DNA of 6,777 nt from an uncultured Rickettsiales bacterium (lineage in GTDB: Bacteria > Pseudomonadota > Alphaproteobacteria > Rickettsiales > UBA998). A model generated the notes under the pieces. It did no database searches and was not told the origin of the DNA. It was given only the letters and a program-made list of their open reading frames with translations. The first letter of the stretch is position 1; each line of letters starts with the position of its first letter. Positions 6,448 to 6,777 of the stretch are shown here, in pieces. A program made the translations under genes and the position numbers. The DNA is taken from the NCBI GenBank assembly GCA_937982385.1, contig CALJMC010000006.1:1-6777 (forward strand). The letters run 5' to 3'.

Positions 6448-6747
6448 CTAATTGCCCCAAAGACTGCCTTTAGCAGGAATGGCGGCATAGGAGAAACGAC
6501 AATAGGTGAAGCCTTCGTTCCATGCTTGCTTATAAAGCTCGTTATTTCCCATTTCGGGGCGCTTTTTAAAGCCATAGAGCATTTTATAGACGAATCCACC
6601 TTGGGCGGATAAGCCCGTGTCACAGCCATCTTGCCAACCAAGTTGATATTCTGACGGCCCCGCTGGGTCGACATAATAGAGGTCCATCGGGCGACATGCC
6701 GTGGCTGCGAGTGCGATAAGCGCGATATATGCGATTCTTTTAAACAT
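6448..6747 (-). CDS. Small lipoprotein of unknown function
   Basis: This is a 99-residue predicted lipoprotein. It has an N-terminal FKR, a hydrophobic segment (residues 5-17) and a lipobox ending ATAC with Cys18 as the lipid site; Arg follows, so outer-membrane sorting is plausible. The mature part has two recognisable blocks: YQLGWQDGCDTGLSAQGG (34-51) and LYKQAWNEGFTYCRFSY (71-87). Each carries one cysteine (C42, C83), which could form a disulfide in the periplasm. The repeated pattern of aromatic residue, Gly/Ala-Trp, acidic residue, Gly and Cys in the two blocks suggests a compact conserved fold. I recognise it only as a conserved hypothetical type and assign no function. An AAGGA (6756-6752) precedes the ATG. 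It converges on the entericidin-like gene with a 13-nt gap. Its promoter would lie beyond the right edge of the window. Confidence 0.85.
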   Translation of the reverse strand: MFKRIAYIALIALAATACRPMDLYYVDPAGPSEYQLGWQDGCDTGLSAQGGFVYKMLYGFKKRPEMGNNELYKQAWNEGFTYCRFSYAAIPAKGSLWGN

Positions 6748-6777
6748 AGGTTCCTTTTATTTGCGCCTGCTGTTTAG

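Overview
The window reads as ordinary chromosomal DNA of an alphaproteobacterium of moderate GC content (roughly 45-50% by eye). This rests on three things: the family resemblance of the carA-carB pair, a cytosolic class of polyhydroxybutyrate depolymerase (PhaZ) and an entericidin-type lipoprotein. The genus cannot be fixed from the sequence alone. There is no sign of an insertion sequence, prophage, CRISPR array, tRNA or rRNA.

Layout. Positions 1-4374 hold carA and carB on the minus strand, transcribed right to left. carA (4374-3172) is complete. carB (3168-1) starts 3 nt after the carA stop and runs off the left edge, lacking only about 30 C-terminal residues. Together they encode the two subunits of carbamoyl-phosphate synthetase, which supplies pyrimidine and arginine synthesis. 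A good sigma70-type promoter lies just upstream of carA and supports an ATG start at 4374 rather than a longer TTG reading. A 252-nt spacer (4375-4626) separates carA from phaZ and holds two related, diverged sequence units.

PhaZ (5874-4627, minus) is an intracellular PHB depolymerase with an intact Cys-Asp-His triad. A promoter and Shine-Dalgarno sequence indicate a TTG start at 5874, not the upstream ATG at 5925. phaZ and carA each appear to have their own promoter, with the same -35 hexamer TTGACG, so they are probably separate transcription units.

The divergent spacer 5926-6191 is the least explained part. At 6056-6154 it contains four perfect inverted repeats almost end to end, and sequence repeats within them allow a second, mutually exclusive pairing. 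This is the best candidate for an undescribed element: a structured leader RNA, a small RNA, or a DNA-level regulatory region for the downstream lipoprotein gene.

The right end has two small convergent lipoprotein genes. The first is an entericidin-like gene with an unusual serine-rich tail (6192-6434, plus). The second is a 99-residue lipoprotein of unknown function (6747-6448, minus). They are separated by 13 nt, and an 18-bp perfect palindrome covers the stop codon of the first.
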